59,949 nucleotides of DNA from Blastococcus mobilis (GTDB taxonomy: Bacteria > Actinomycetota > Actinomycetes > Mycobacteriales > Geodermatophilaceae). Shown here piece after piece: positions 1 through 8,196 of the stretch. Where the stretch lies: assembly GCF_900188025.1 (NCBI RefSeq), contig NZ_FZNO01000027.1, forward strand, positions 1-59,949, in the 5' to 3' direction. Every line of letters begins with the position of its first letter. The first letter of the stretch is position 1. Below the pieces are notes generated by a model. That model worked only from the letters and a program-made list of their open reading frames with translations. It was not told the origin of the DNA and did no database searches. Both the position numbers and the translations under genes were made by a program.

Positions 1-569
1 GAACCGGACCTGCGGCACGGTAGGTGAGGACGACGCGTGAGGGAAGGCCAACCGCCCGGGCACGGCTGGCAGTTCACGTGTCCCGTTCGGACGCCCCCTT
101 CGAGTGCTTCTCGGCGTGGAGACCCGGCGTGAAGCTCGAGCCGCAGGTCATCGCCATCTTCGGCGCCGGCAGGCCGAAGTCCTTCGGTCTGGTGCAGTGG
201 GCTGCTGGCCGACATTCCGCACAGGTCGACGTGGGACAGCGACGTCCGGGACGTGTCGGTGCCCGATGGCGTGCAGCCCGGACCACCTGTTCCTGGACTT
301 GGGCACCGGCCACGCCGTGTCGGTTTTCGGCCCACCCCGCTCACCATCGGGCCGCCGCGGAGGGTCGCGGGTGCGGCCTCCTTGCCCGGTGAGCCGTCCA
401 GCGCCAGTGGCCGACGAGCGGCTGCTGATGCCTTGTCCTGCCCGCTACCACGTCTCTTCGGTGACCGATGGGGCAGCGCTCAGCCGGGCGGCCGAAGCCG
501 TGTGCGAGCAGCGAGCACGTCCTGAAAGTTTCCGGGCACCGCAAACCCGCATCGTCGCGGCGCCGAGCA
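1..569. other. No supported gene in the first 569 bases
   Basis: All six frames contain open stretches here, but they overlap one another on both strands and look like the usual spurious frames of very GC-rich DNA. None has a convincing start with a ribosome binding site or a family motif I recognise. The first real gene ends at position 570 on the minus strand, so this stretch lies downstream of it. A decayed gene could be hidden here; I cannot support one. Confidence 0.5.
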
Positions 570-2645
570 TCAGTCCGGCCGGACCGCCGCCTTGAAGAAG
601 TAGAGACCGTGCCCGTCGAGTTCGGTGAACGGGTTCTGTCCCTGCCCCTCAGGGACAACCTCGTCGAGTCGCATCGCCCGGGCCCCGCCGAAGGGCAGGG
701 GCCGGAACGGCATGGCCGGCGGGTCGCCGCCGTTCATCGCGGCGATCAGGTCGGCCGGCGACGTCCCCGCGGGAACCCGCTGGGCGTGAACGTGCAGGTG
801 CGGAGCGCTGGAGGAACCTGAGTTGCCGAGCAACCCCAGGCGTTGTCCCCGGGCGACCACACGGCCGGGCACGGTGAGAGCGTCGGGCACCGAACCGCTC
901 CGCAGATGGGCGTAGAGGACTAGCTCGTCACCGTGGAGGATCCGCAGGCTGTTGCCCCCGCCGCTGCCCAGGTGCCAGGCGATGAGCTTCAGGGCCCCCG
1001 CGTCGGTTCGCACCGCGGTGACGACCCCGGCCCCGTGTCGACCGACCGCCGTGACCGCTACGAGGTCCGTGTGCCCGGCGCGGCCCTCCCCCCACAACAC
1101 GATCCGCTCGTCATCGGTGTCGTACCGCCACAGGAGCACGCGCAGCGTCCCGTCGACGGTGACCGCCGTGACGAAGGAGTTCTCGAACGTGGCCGCCGCC
1201 GCCACCGTTCCGACCGGCTCCCAGGTCGTCGTGGTCACCGCCTCGATGCCCCCGTCGTCCCGGCCGATGCGCCACACCCGGATGTCGAGCCGGCCCGACG
1301 CCCCCCGAGCGCACGTGGCGACCGTTTCCGGGCTGAGCCGCGTGCAGGCGAGGTCCGTGACCGGCCCGGCAGCGGCCGAGGCGCCCCGGGTGAGGGTCCG
1401 CCCGTCCGCACCAACACGCCAGCTGATGAGCTTGAGTCCGTTCTGCTCCGTGCGGACGGCGGTGACGAACTGCCTGCTGCCGAGGCCGACGACCGCGACG
1501 TCCCGCACCTGGCCGGCGAATGCGTGGGCCGTGAGGGAAAGTTCGGCCCCGGCGTCCTCCCAGACGATGACCCGCAGCGCGTCCTCGGCGGTCGCGACCG
1601 CGGTGACGAACCGGCGCCGGTCGAGCGCGGCGAGCGACAGCCGCAGGACCGCGCTCGCCGTCCGGCTCGCTGCGGGGGTCGCGTGGGTCCCGTCGGCGGA
1701 GACCGACCACACCGTGACGTCGAGCACGCCGTCCGGCCTTCGGGCCGCCGTGGCCAGGCGTGTGGCGGTCAGCGCTTCGGCGGCGACGTCGGTGACCGGG
1801 TCCGTGCCGGCCTGTCCCCGCCGGATCACCTCCGCCCCGTCGTCCTCCAGGTCCCAGACGTCGAGCTGGAGCCGTCCCCGCCCGGACCGGCGCACGCTGG
1901 CGACACGCTCGGAGGACAACCGTGCGAGCGCCATGGCGCTGACGCTGCCGGTCGACGCGTCCCCGCGTCGTTGCACGACCCGTGTGCCGGGTGAGGGGTT
2001 GTCCTCCCGGTCGTTGCGGCCGGTGATGACGGCTCCGTCCGCCATCGCGTACACCGGTGTGCTCCAGGCGCGCCGGCCGGCGTTCGTGTCCCGGTCCGCT
2101 CCCGGTCGGAAGGGGGTGAACTCCTGCTGATCCGGGTCCCAGCCCTGCACACCGATGTCGTAGCCGAAGAACTGCTCGCCGCCGGTGTGACGTCGGTTGT
2201 GCGTGAAGTACTCGTCCGTCTCCAGATCCGCCGCGCGGCCGGGAAAGGCGTAGCTGCCGGCCGGGACCCCGGATCGGTGCGGCCGGAGTGGGCGCTCGAT
2301 CTCCTTGGGCTCGTCGAACCCGTTGAAGGACAGCCGGACCCGGACGACGGCCGGCAGCTGGCCCTCGATCCTGATGGCCTCCGACGGCGCGAGGTACACC
2401 GTCTCGGTCGCGCTCGCGCCGATGCGCTGGGATCGGGGGATCTGGGCGGTCAGGTCGGGGCGTCCGGGGAAGAGCACGTCGATGCGGCTCAGGACGACCG
2501 CATCGGCCTCGTTGTTCTTGATCCTGATGCGCAGCCCCATCATCGCGAGCGGAGCCGCTCCGGCGCGCTCCGGTGCGATGCGCAGGCAGACGATGCTGCC
2601 GGCCACATCCGGCTCGACGGAGAACGTGATCGCGGGAACGGTCAT
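570..2645 (-). CDS. M23 peptidase-fold protein with a seven-repeat propeller-like insertion
   Basis: The 691-residue product has an N-terminal beta-rich segment (about 1-125) and an M23/lysostaphin-type domain cut in two. The first part, near residues 155-210, has YDIGV and VYAMADGAVI. The second, near 566-625, has LYAHL (His580) and HLHVH (His616, His618). Between them lie seven repeats starting near residues 247, 296, 345, 392, 441, 490 and 540, a spacing of about 49. Their pattern is a (F/V)xTAV stretch, a Gly-Leu, a hydrophobic strand ending in W, and an acidic-Gly turn. Seven such units suggest a seven-bladed beta-propeller. No signal peptide or membrane segment is visible, so the location is unclear. 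The usual M23 HxxxD histidine is Phe159, so zinc binding may be altered. ATG at 2645 has no strong ribosome binding site. The M23 fold is well supported; the propeller and any activity are inference. Confidence 0.8.
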   Translation of the reverse strand: MTVPAITFSVEPDVAGSIVCLRIAPERAGAAPLAMMGLRIRIKNNEADAVVLSRIDVLFPGRPDLTAQIPRSQRIGASATETVYLAPSEAIRIEGQLPAVVRVRLSFNGFDEPKEIERPLRPHRSGVPAGSYAFPGRAADLETDEYFTHNRRHTGGEQFFGYDIGVQGWDPDQQEFTPFRPGADRDTNAGRRAWSTPVYAMADGAVITGRNDREDNPSPGTRVVQRRGDASTGSVSAMALARLSSERVASVRRSGRGRLQLDVWDLEDDGAEVIRRGQAGTDPVTDVAAEALTATRLATAARRPDGVLDVTVWSVSADGTHATPAASRTASAVLRLSLAALDRRRFVTAVATAEDALRVIVWEDAGAELSLTAHAFAGQVRDVAVVGLGSRQFVTAVRTEQNGLKLISWRVGADGRTLTRGASAAAGPVTDLACTRLSPETVATCARGASGRLDIRVWRIGRDDGGIEAVTTTTWEPVGTVAAAATFENSFVTAVTVDGTLRVLLWRYDTDDERIVLWGEGRAGHTDLVAVTAVGRHGAGVVTAVRTDAGALKLIAWHLGSGGGNSLRILHGDELVLYAHLRSGSVPDALTVPGRVVARGQRLGLLGNSGSSSAPHLHVHAQRVPAGTSPADLIAAMNGGDPPAMPFRPLPFGGARAMRLDEVVPEGQGQNPFTELDGHGLYFFKAAVRPD

Positions 2646-2868
2646 GCGGCGGCCCCCCGCGGTCCGGCGACCAGGGCCCCGGCGGGCGGCCCGAGGCGCG
2701 GGCAGCCCCGAACTGCTCCGTGACGCCGGCCGGTGCCGGAGTGCTGCCGACCCGCGACCACGTCCGGGAGCACCCCGGGTCCTGACCGACCTCTGGCGGC
2801 AGAGGCCATCGGCGTGGGGTACGGCCGGCGAGGCCCAGCCGACGACGAGCTCGCTGTCGACGCCATCG

Positions 2869-3294
2869 TCAGCCCCAGCTGCTCACGCGACGGGTGAACC
2901 ACACGATCACGTCGCTGACCGCGACCTCGCCTGAGCCGTGCGAGGCGTCGGTCGAAAAGATGATCTTGCTTCGTCCCGAGTGCAGGTGACTCGGCTTCAC
3001 CGCCTCGAAGACGGCACGGGAGACGGTTCCGCCCAGGGTGAACGAACTGGCTTCCCGGGTGGCGCCGCTGTTGTCCCGTACCGACACCGTCAGCTTGACG
3101 TCGTCCGCGCCGTTCGACGGGTCGGCTCGGTAGGACAGGACCGGCCAGTACCGGACGTCACCGTCGTCGAGGACGATGTCGTCCGGCGGGTCGAAGGTCA
3201 GCTCCTCGGTCTCGTGCAGACCGTCGGCGTCGATGCGCGGCAGGACGAACGCGGCGTCCTTCAGGACGTTGTAGAGGGTGAGGTTGCGGGCCAT
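2869..3294 (-). CDS. Small beta-rich hypothetical protein
   Basis: About 141 residues, beginning MARNLTLYNV. I chose the ATG at 3294 because GGAGGAAGGCAG precedes it at good spacing; an in-frame start further upstream (3414) would add a basic, low-complexity leader with no such site. The protein is rich in strand-like alternating hydrophobic residues (for example VKLTVSVRDN and VAVSDVIVWF) and has no signal peptide, membrane helix or cysteine. It may be a beta-sandwich. I do not recognise a family. It lies directly upstream of the M23-propeller gene on the same strand with about 220 bases between, so the two may be co-transcribed; a functional link is only inferred. Confidence 0.65.
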   Translation of the reverse strand: MARNLTLYNVLKDAAFVLPRIDADGLHETEELTFDPPDDIVLDDGDVRYWPVLSYRADPSNGADDVKLTVSVRDNSGATREASSFTLGGTVSRAVFEAVKPSHLHSGRSKIIFSTDASHGSGEVAVSDVIVWFTRRVSSWG

Positions 3295-3460
3295 CTGCCT
3301 TCCTCCGATCAGGACGGCGCTCGAGCGGTCGAGGAGCGCTGCGACCGATGGTCGGGCCGCTCCGGCGGCCCGACGAGGGGGCCAGCGCGAGCACCTGTCG
3401 GAGGTGGGCACCACAGTTCAGGACCGGCACGGCTCCGGCCCGCGCGGCCGCGCCGTCAGC

Positions 3461-4117
3461 TCAGGGCTGCTCGTCGAGGTACATGAGCACCGCCGCAACT
3501 CGGCGGTGAACGCTGTCCTCCTCGGCCAGCCCGAGCTTGGCGAACAGCGAGTTGATGTGCTTCTCGACCGCGCGGTAGGTGACGAACAGCTCCCGGGCGA
3601 TCGCCGTGTTGCTTCGCCCCTGGGCCATCTGCGCGAGGACCTCGAGTTCCCGGGAGGTGAGCGCGGCCAGGCGGCTGCGGGAGGAGGCGCGGTGCACGAG
3701 GAGCTCGACCACGTCGGGGTCGACGTAGCAGCCGCCGTCGCCGACCTCCCGGACCGCTCGGCGGACGACGTCGGGCCGGGTGACGTGCTGCTTGAGCAGG
3801 TAGCCCCGCCCCCGCCCGCCGTCGGCCAGCAGCGCCAGCGCCCCGCCGACGTCGAGGTACTGGCTGAGCAGCAGCAGGCCGGTGTCGGGATGCGCCTCGC
3901 GAAGCCACCGTGCGGCGCGGATGCCCTCGTCGGTGCCGGTCGGTGGCATCCGGAGGTCGGTGATGACCACAGCCGGACGGTGCTCGGTGACGGCGGCCTG
4001 CAGGGAGGGCAGGTCGTCCGCGGTGGCCAGGACCGTCGTGTCGCCACCGTCCAGCAGCTGCCGCAGCCCTTCGCGGACCAGCAGGTGGTCCTCGGCGACG
4101 ACCACGGTGACCGTCAC
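3461..4117 (-). CDS. NarL/LuxR-family response regulator
   Basis: A 218-residue two-component response regulator. The receiver domain (about 1-120) has the acidic pocket (AED at 8-10) and the phospho-acceptor Asp54 in VITDLRMP. A GerE/LuxR-type helix-turn-helix follows (about 150-210), with LTSRELEVLAQMAQGRSN and a recognition helix around TYRAVEKHINSLFAKLG. It should bind DNA when phosphorylated by the kinase encoded just upstream. The GTG start at 4117 overlaps the kinase stop codon (GTGA), indicating translational coupling; this overlap decides the start. Target genes are unknown, though the secreted-protein genes at 6-8 kb are nearby candidates. Confidence 0.92.
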   Translation of the reverse strand: MTVTVVVAEDHLLVREGLRQLLDGGDTTVLATADDLPSLQAAVTEHRPAVVITDLRMPPTGTDEGIRAARWLREAHPDTGLLLLSQYLDVGGALALLADGGRGRGYLLKQHVTRPDVVRRAVREVGDGGCYVDPDVVELLVHRASSRSRLAALTSRELEVLAQMAQGRSNTAIARELFVTYRAVEKHINSLFAKLGLAEEDSVHRRVAAVLMYLDEQP

Positions 4118-5475
4118 GTCGAGTCTCCCGCGGCGACGGTGGGAGCCAGCCCGACCGCGCCGGGGTGGGCCGGCGGGATCGTCCCCGCGACGCGGGTGCC
4201 GCCCCGCGGGGAGGAGGACACCTCCAGGTATCCCCCGACCGCGGCCAGCCGGTCGCGCATGCTGATCAGCCCGTGCCCATCGGGCCGCCCGGGGTCCAAG
4301 CCGCGACCGGAGTCGACGACCGAGAACCGCAGCGTTCCGTCGGGGTCCTCGGCCAGCGCGACGCGGGCCTCGGCCCCCGGGCCGGCGTGCTTCTCCACGT
4401 TCTGGAGGGCCTCCCGGCAGCAGAAGTACACCGCCGCCTCCTGTTCGGGCGGGCGTCGGCCGATCGCCGCCACCTCCGCCCGGACGGGCAGCCGTGAGCG
4501 GCGCAGCACCGCCTGCAACGCCGACGCCAGACCCTGCGTCGCCAACACGGGGGGATAGAGGCCGTGGGCGAGTTCGCGCAGCTCCGTGACGGCCTCCTGC
4601 GCGGTCTCCTCGAGGCGGCGCAGCTGGGTGCGGAGGCGGGCGCCCTCCGGTGCCTGCTCGGCGAGGAGGGACACCTCGAGGCACAGGCCGATGAGGGTCT
4701 GCTGCGCGCCGTCGTGCAGGTCTCGCTCGACCCGTCGGCGCTCCTCGTCGGCGGCGGCGACCAGGCGCGCCCGGGACCGACGAAGCTCCGCGGCCTGCTC
4801 GGCGAGTGCCCGCTCGGAGGCCTGCAGCCGGGCGTTGGCGCGCAGCGCCCGCTGGGTGAGCTCCAGCAGCGTCGCCGAGTGCTGCCACAGGTCCAGCCCG
4901 ACGATCCCCAGCGCGACCGGCACGAAGACGACGACGAAGGCCGTGATCACCCAGCCGGGGATCATGTGCTCGACACCGAGGGGGTGCAGCCGGCTCAGGG
5001 TCCCCACGGCGAGGCCGACGGCGAGGGAGGCCGCGACGAGTCGCAGCAGCGCTGCCCGGTCCAGGTACGGCAGGGTGCTGACGATCCGCGCCACGATGAT
5101 CGGCACCAGGGCGGGGGCCACCTCGGGAACCACCAGGAGCACCGCGACGACGATCAGCCAGTCGGCCAGGCAAAAGAGGACCGCGGCCCGCGCGACGGCA
5201 CCGCGTCGGCACAGCAGCAGGATCCACGCGAGCGCGGCCTGATGGAGCACCGCGGTGACCAGGATCAGCAGCACCCAGCCTGACCGCAGGACCGCCGCAT
5301 AGACCAGCGCCACGCCGAGGATCCCGGCCAGGCCCGCGGCGGCGCTCAGGACGACCGACCGGGACAGCCTGCGGACCAGCACCGGCAGCGGCACGAGGTC
5401 CTGCTCCAGCGGCCCGGCAACATCATCAAGTGCCGGGGTGCGACGAGACCGGGGCGGGTCCCCCTGACCGCTCAC
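4114..5475 (-). CDS. NarL-type sensor histidine kinase, membrane bound
   Basis: 453 residues. The N-terminal half (about 40-195) holds several hydrophobic segments consistent with five or six membrane helices and no large extracellular sensor domain. A coiled-coil-like linker (about 200-245) leads to the HisKA_3 dimerisation motif with ERDLHDGAQQ, phospho-acceptor His254. The HATPase region has REALQNVEKHA (N box) and DSGRGLDPGRPDGHGLISMRDR (split: G1/G2 glycines) near 360-420. It autophosphorylates and passes phosphate to the partner regulator whose GTG start overlaps this stop. The signal is unknown; intramembrane sensing is suggested by the topology. Confidence 0.92.
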   Translation of the reverse strand: MSGQGDPPRSRRTPALDDVAGPLEQDLVPLPVLVRRLSRSVVLSAAAGLAGILGVALVYAAVLRSGWVLLILVTAVLHQAALAWILLLCRRGAVARAAVLFCLADWLIVVAVLLVVPEVAPALVPIIVARIVSTLPYLDRAALLRLVAASLAVGLAVGTLSRLHPLGVEHMIPGWVITAFVVVFVPVALGIVGLDLWQHSATLLELTQRALRANARLQASERALAEQAAELRRSRARLVAAADEERRRVERDLHDGAQQTLIGLCLEVSLLAEQAPEGARLRTQLRRLEETAQEAVTELRELAHGLYPPVLATQGLASALQAVLRRSRLPVRAEVAAIGRRPPEQEAAVYFCCREALQNVEKHAGPGAEARVALAEDPDGTLRFSVVDSGRGLDPGRPDGHGLISMRDRLAAVGGYLEVSSSPRGGTRVAGTIPPAHPGAVGLAPTVAAGDST

Positions 5476-5526
5476 GCTTCGACGGTACTGAGCGTCCCGA
5501 TCGGCAACAACGGCCGCGGGCCGCCC

Positions 5527-5898
5527 CTACCGGGCGTGCCAGGCCTCCAGCAGGCGACGCCCGGTGAGCCGGGACTTGCTGACGAAGGCGACGCCGGGCC
5601 GGTCGGCCAGGAGCAGCCCGACGTCGTCGTCGGCGGACACCAGGACCACCACGTGGCCCCGGCCGAGGTCGGCGATCCGGGCGGCCGCCTCCGCTCCGCC
5701 GAGCCCGGGCATCCGCACGTCCATCACCACGAGGACCGGTGCGGTCGCCACCACCAGGTGGGCGACCGCCGACTCTCCTGAGTTCAGGCTGGCCGTGAGG
5801 CGCAGCCCGGGCGTGGCCGCCACCACCCCGGCCAGGGCGCGCCTGGCCCCCGGGTGGTCGTCGACCACCACGACCGGGCAAGCGTCGACCTCGTCCAC
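5527..5898 (-). CDS. Stand-alone receiver-domain protein
   Basis: A CheY-like receiver of about 123 residues without an output domain. The acidic pair is Asp13-Asp14 in VVVDDHPGARR, the phospho-acceptor is Asp60 in VVMDVRMPG, followed by the Ser of LVSADDD and the Lys of FVSKSRL. The frame is open further upstream, but that part is low-complexity and lacks domain character, so I prefer GTG at 5898, with GGAG upstream. It lies just before the kinase-regulator pair on the same strand and may modulate that pathway, for example as a phosphate sink. The start is uncertain. Confidence 0.72.
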   Translation of the reverse strand: MDEVDACPVVVVDDHPGARRALAGVVAATPGLRLTASLNSGESAVAHLVVATAPVLVVMDVRMPGLGGAEAAARIADLGRGHVVVLVSADDDVGLLLADRPGVAFVSKSRLTGRRLLEAWHAR

Positions 5899-6182
5899 CG
5901 GAGCAGGCTGACTCCGCTGGCGGTCGCCGGCCAGGGTGCAGACCCGACCCTGCGCCTTCGTGCAGGCACCACCGGCCCAGGCCTGAGGCTGCGCGCTCTG
6001 GCCGCCCGCATGCTCCGCGGCGGGGGGTGATCCCCGGATCCGGCGCCCCCGTTCGGTCGTGTGGACCCGCGCCCAGGAGGCAGGCCTGCCCCCTGTCCCC
6101 GCACCCCCCGTGCCCGCCAGCGTTGCTGGTGTCCGCGCTCGGCTCTCCGAGCAGCCCAACAGACGATCTCTGGGAGATCCTC

Positions 6183-6521
6183 ATGAACCGGATCGCCACC
6201 TCCGCGGCAGTTGCCGGCACCGCCCTGATCATCACCGCCGCCCCCGCGGCGGCCGCCTCGATCCCCGTTCCGGTCATTGGGGACCTCACCGCCCGCACCA
6301 CGGACACCACCATCGACTGCGCCGTCCCCAACCACGTCGAGTGCCGGGTATCCGACCCCGACGGCATTCGGCGCGTGGTGGTGACCGGCACCACCGGCAC
6401 CGTCCTCGTCGACGAGGGCTTTCCGTGTGTCTCACCGGTCACGGTCGGCTGGGACTCGGCGTACCCGAGCCGGACCTTCAAGGTCCAAGACTGCAGCGGC
6501 CCCTGGATCCGGATGCGCTAG
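6183..6521 (+). CDS. Small secreted protein of unknown function
   Basis: A 112-residue protein beginning MNRIATSAAVAGTALIITAA, a typical Sec signal peptide with a likely cut after the AAAAS stretch near residue 22-24. The mature part has four cysteines (CAVPNHVEC, FPC, QDC), which could form two disulfides, and the rest is beta-like. GGGAG lies before the ATG at 6183. No family is recognised. It is followed within about 40 bases by the secreted M23 peptidase gene, so the two probably form an operon of exported proteins. Confidence 0.75.
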   Translation: MNRIATSAAVAGTALIITAAPAAAASIPVPVIGDLTARTTDTTIDCAVPNHVECRVSDPDGIRRVVVTGTTGTVLVDEGFPCVSPVTVGWDSAYPSRTFKVQDCSGPWIRMR

Positions 6522-6562
6522 CGCCGGCACCGAACCCTCATCCCACCTGACGGGAGGCGACG

Positions 6563-7378
6563 ATGAACGCTGGACGGAGATCGCTCGGACCCCTCGTGAC
6601 ATGCGGCGCCCTGCTGCTCACTCCGATTCTGTGGCCCGGGCCTGCGGCGGCCAATACCCCACCGCAGGACCCGCCCCGGGTGATCACGCCCCTGGGCGCC
6701 GCCACTCTGGAGGGCTCCAAAGGGCTCTACCGGATTCCCTACGCCGATGGCACGCGGGTGCGCGTGACCCGGGACGCCGAGACCCACAGCCCGGTGCGTG
6801 GCCGCCTCGACCTCGTGGGGGTCGGCGGCCGGGGTCCCCACCAGGTCGTGGCCGCAGACGCCGGGCGGGTCGTGGCCATCGAGGACGGCAACACGGTCCA
6901 CTCCGAGCAGCACTGCACCCGCACCTATGCGCCCAACAACTACGTGTGGATCCGGCACGCCTCCGGGGAGTGGACGAAGTACTCGCACCTGTCCCCCGGG
7001 TCGGTGCGAGACGACGCCGGCCTCAGCGAGGGGGACGTCGTCGAGCGCGGCACGTTCCTCGGCTACGAGGACGACATCGGCTGCGCGGATGGCGTGCACC
7101 TGCACTTCGAGGTCGCTGTTCCCGACGATCCGGCCGACCCGTTCGAGTCCGCCGGCGGCTTCATCGACGGACACAACCGGGCGCCCGCATTCTGCGGCGA
7201 CGGCGTGGTCGACCGGACGCTCGTCGCCGGCAGCACGTACACGGCAACGACATGCCGGCCGACGCGCACACCCGGACTGCCGGTCCTGGGAGACGTGACC
7301 AGCCCGACACGGACGACGCACGGAACCACTGCCCGCGGCCGCCGGCCCGGACACCCGGCCGCCCCCTCATCCCGCTGA
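6563..7378 (+). CDS. Secreted M23-family metallopeptidase
   Basis: 271 residues with an N-terminal signal peptide (hydrophobic core about 12-30, ending AAANT). The catalytic domain has a first metal-ligand pair, His75 and Asp83 in HSPVRGRLDLV, a YSHL motif at about 140-143, and HLHFE with His179 and His181. M23 enzymes are zinc endopeptidases that usually cut peptidoglycan cross-bridges or peptides; the target here is unknown. Several cysteines (118, 174 and two near the C-terminus) suit an exported protein. The final 40 residues are low-complexity. GGGAGGCGACG precedes the ATG at 6563. Genes for small secreted proteins lie on both sides. Confidence 0.87.
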   Translation: MNAGRRSLGPLVTCGALLLTPILWPGPAAANTPPQDPPRVITPLGAATLEGSKGLYRIPYADGTRVRVTRDAETHSPVRGRLDLVGVGGRGPHQVVAADAGRVVAIEDGNTVHSEQHCTRTYAPNNYVWIRHASGEWTKYSHLSPGSVRDDAGLSEGDVVERGTFLGYEDDIGCADGVHLHFEVAVPDDPADPFESAGGFIDGHNRAPAFCGDGVVDRTLVAGSTYTATTCRPTRTPGLPVLGDVTSPTRTTHGTTARGRRPGHPAAPSSR

Positions 7379-7389
7379 AAGGACCCGTC

Positions 7390-7611
7390 ATGCGAATCCG
7401 TCCCACCGCACTCGCGCTCGTCGCGAGCGCCGCTCTCGCGAGCCCTCTGGCGCTGGCCTCACCGGCTACCGCTGGCACCTCCCCGGTCCCTCCGGAGACG
7501 GTCGGCGTCCTCGACCCGGTTGCCTACCGGCCGGCCGAGGGCACTTGCTGGAACCCGCCCGTCGGCTTCCATCTCTGCCCGATCCTCGTCCTCCGGCCCG
7601 CCTGGGCCTGA
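7390..7611 (+). CDS. Small secreted peptide
   Basis: A 73-residue product starting MRIRPTALALVASAALASPL, a clear signal peptide with an Ala-X-Ala-type cleavage region near SPATAG. The mature part is only about 45 residues with two cysteines (GTCWNPPVGFHLC). AAAGGA is positioned before the ATG at 7390, eleven bases after the M23 gene stop, so it belongs to the same operon. Function unknown; a short exported cell-surface or signalling peptide is possible. A strong hairpin follows at 7621-7660. Confidence 0.72.
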   Translation: MRIRPTALALVASAALASPLALASPATAGTSPVPPETVGVLDPVAYRPAEGTCWNPPVGFHLCPILVLRPAWA

Positions 7612-7620
7612 GGGACACCG

Positions 7621-7660
7621 GGGTGTCCTCTCGGCGGTGCCGGCCACCGGGAGGACACCC
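7621..7660 (+). terminator. Hairpin after the secreted-protein operon
   Basis: GGGTGTCCTC (7621-7630) pairs perfectly with GAGGACACCC (7651-7660), and the interior adds CGGTG/CACCG. It sits ten bases after the stop of the small secreted peptide gene. There is no U tract, as is common for terminators in high-GC actinobacteria. Confidence 0.6.
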
Positions 7661-7899
7661 ATCGGGTGGTCACCGACGGGAAACCATCCCGGTCTTCGGC
7701 GGCTCGAGAAGCCAGCCTTGGCATTCCAGCGGTCACGTCCGGGCAATCGGCTCCGGCGAACGGGACACATCCCCGCCGGGAGGTGCTCATAGTCATGCCG
7801 ACGGCTGTGGCCGCTCGTACGGGTGCCGTGCCGACAGCCGCTGGCCCCGCCCAGGACTCGAACCACGCCGGGGGATGGCACGGAGCAGAGGACACGACC

Positions 7900-8196
7900 A
7901 TGTTGAGCTTCCGTCGCTGCCGAAGTTGCGGGCACTACCCCGTGGCACGCAACGCACCCGCTTGCCCGAACTGCGGCCGGAGACCCCCGGCTGGCGGCCC
8001 GGCCTCAACGGCGCCTGGCGTCCTCCTCCTGGTCCTCGTCCTCCTCGTCTTCGGCGCAGTTGCGTTCGGCCTGCTGATCCAGCATCCGGAAAACTGTTGG
8101 ATCTGCTTGCCATGGTCAGTGGTGCCTCGACCGTCTCATGTAGCAGGACCGGGCCACTCCGGTCGACCGGCAGTCGAGCGCAAGGGCCCGGTCTGA
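7900..8196 (+). CDS. Zinc-ribbon membrane protein
   Basis: 98 residues from the ATG at 7900 (AGAGGAC upstream). The N-terminus has two CxxC knuckles, CRSC (7-10) and CPNC (22-25), the signature of a short zinc ribbon. A strongly hydrophobic segment at about 39-60 is a single membrane helix, followed by a CWIC motif (66-69) and a polar tail. The frame is open upstream, but that extension has poor composition. Zinc-ribbon/TM proteins of this kind are common and mostly uncharacterised. The last 25 residues look non-conserved. Confidence 0.65.
   Translation: MLSFRRCRSCGHYPVARNAPACPNCGRRPPAGGPASTAPGVLLLVLVLLVFGAVAFGLLIQHPENCWICLPWSVVPRPSHVAGPGHSGRPAVERKGPV

Noticed and set aside
24-595. Several overlapping frames on both strands at the window start, one with a hydrophobic VIAIFGAG stretch.
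   Set aside because: No frame has a ribosome binding site, a continuous family match or consistent codon bias.
2642-2902. A minus-strand frame of 86 codons whose stop overlaps the ATG of the M23-propeller gene (ATGA).
   Set aside because: The overlap hints at coupling, but the product is low-complexity, the start overlaps the preceding gene and codon use is unlike its neighbours. Too weak to call.
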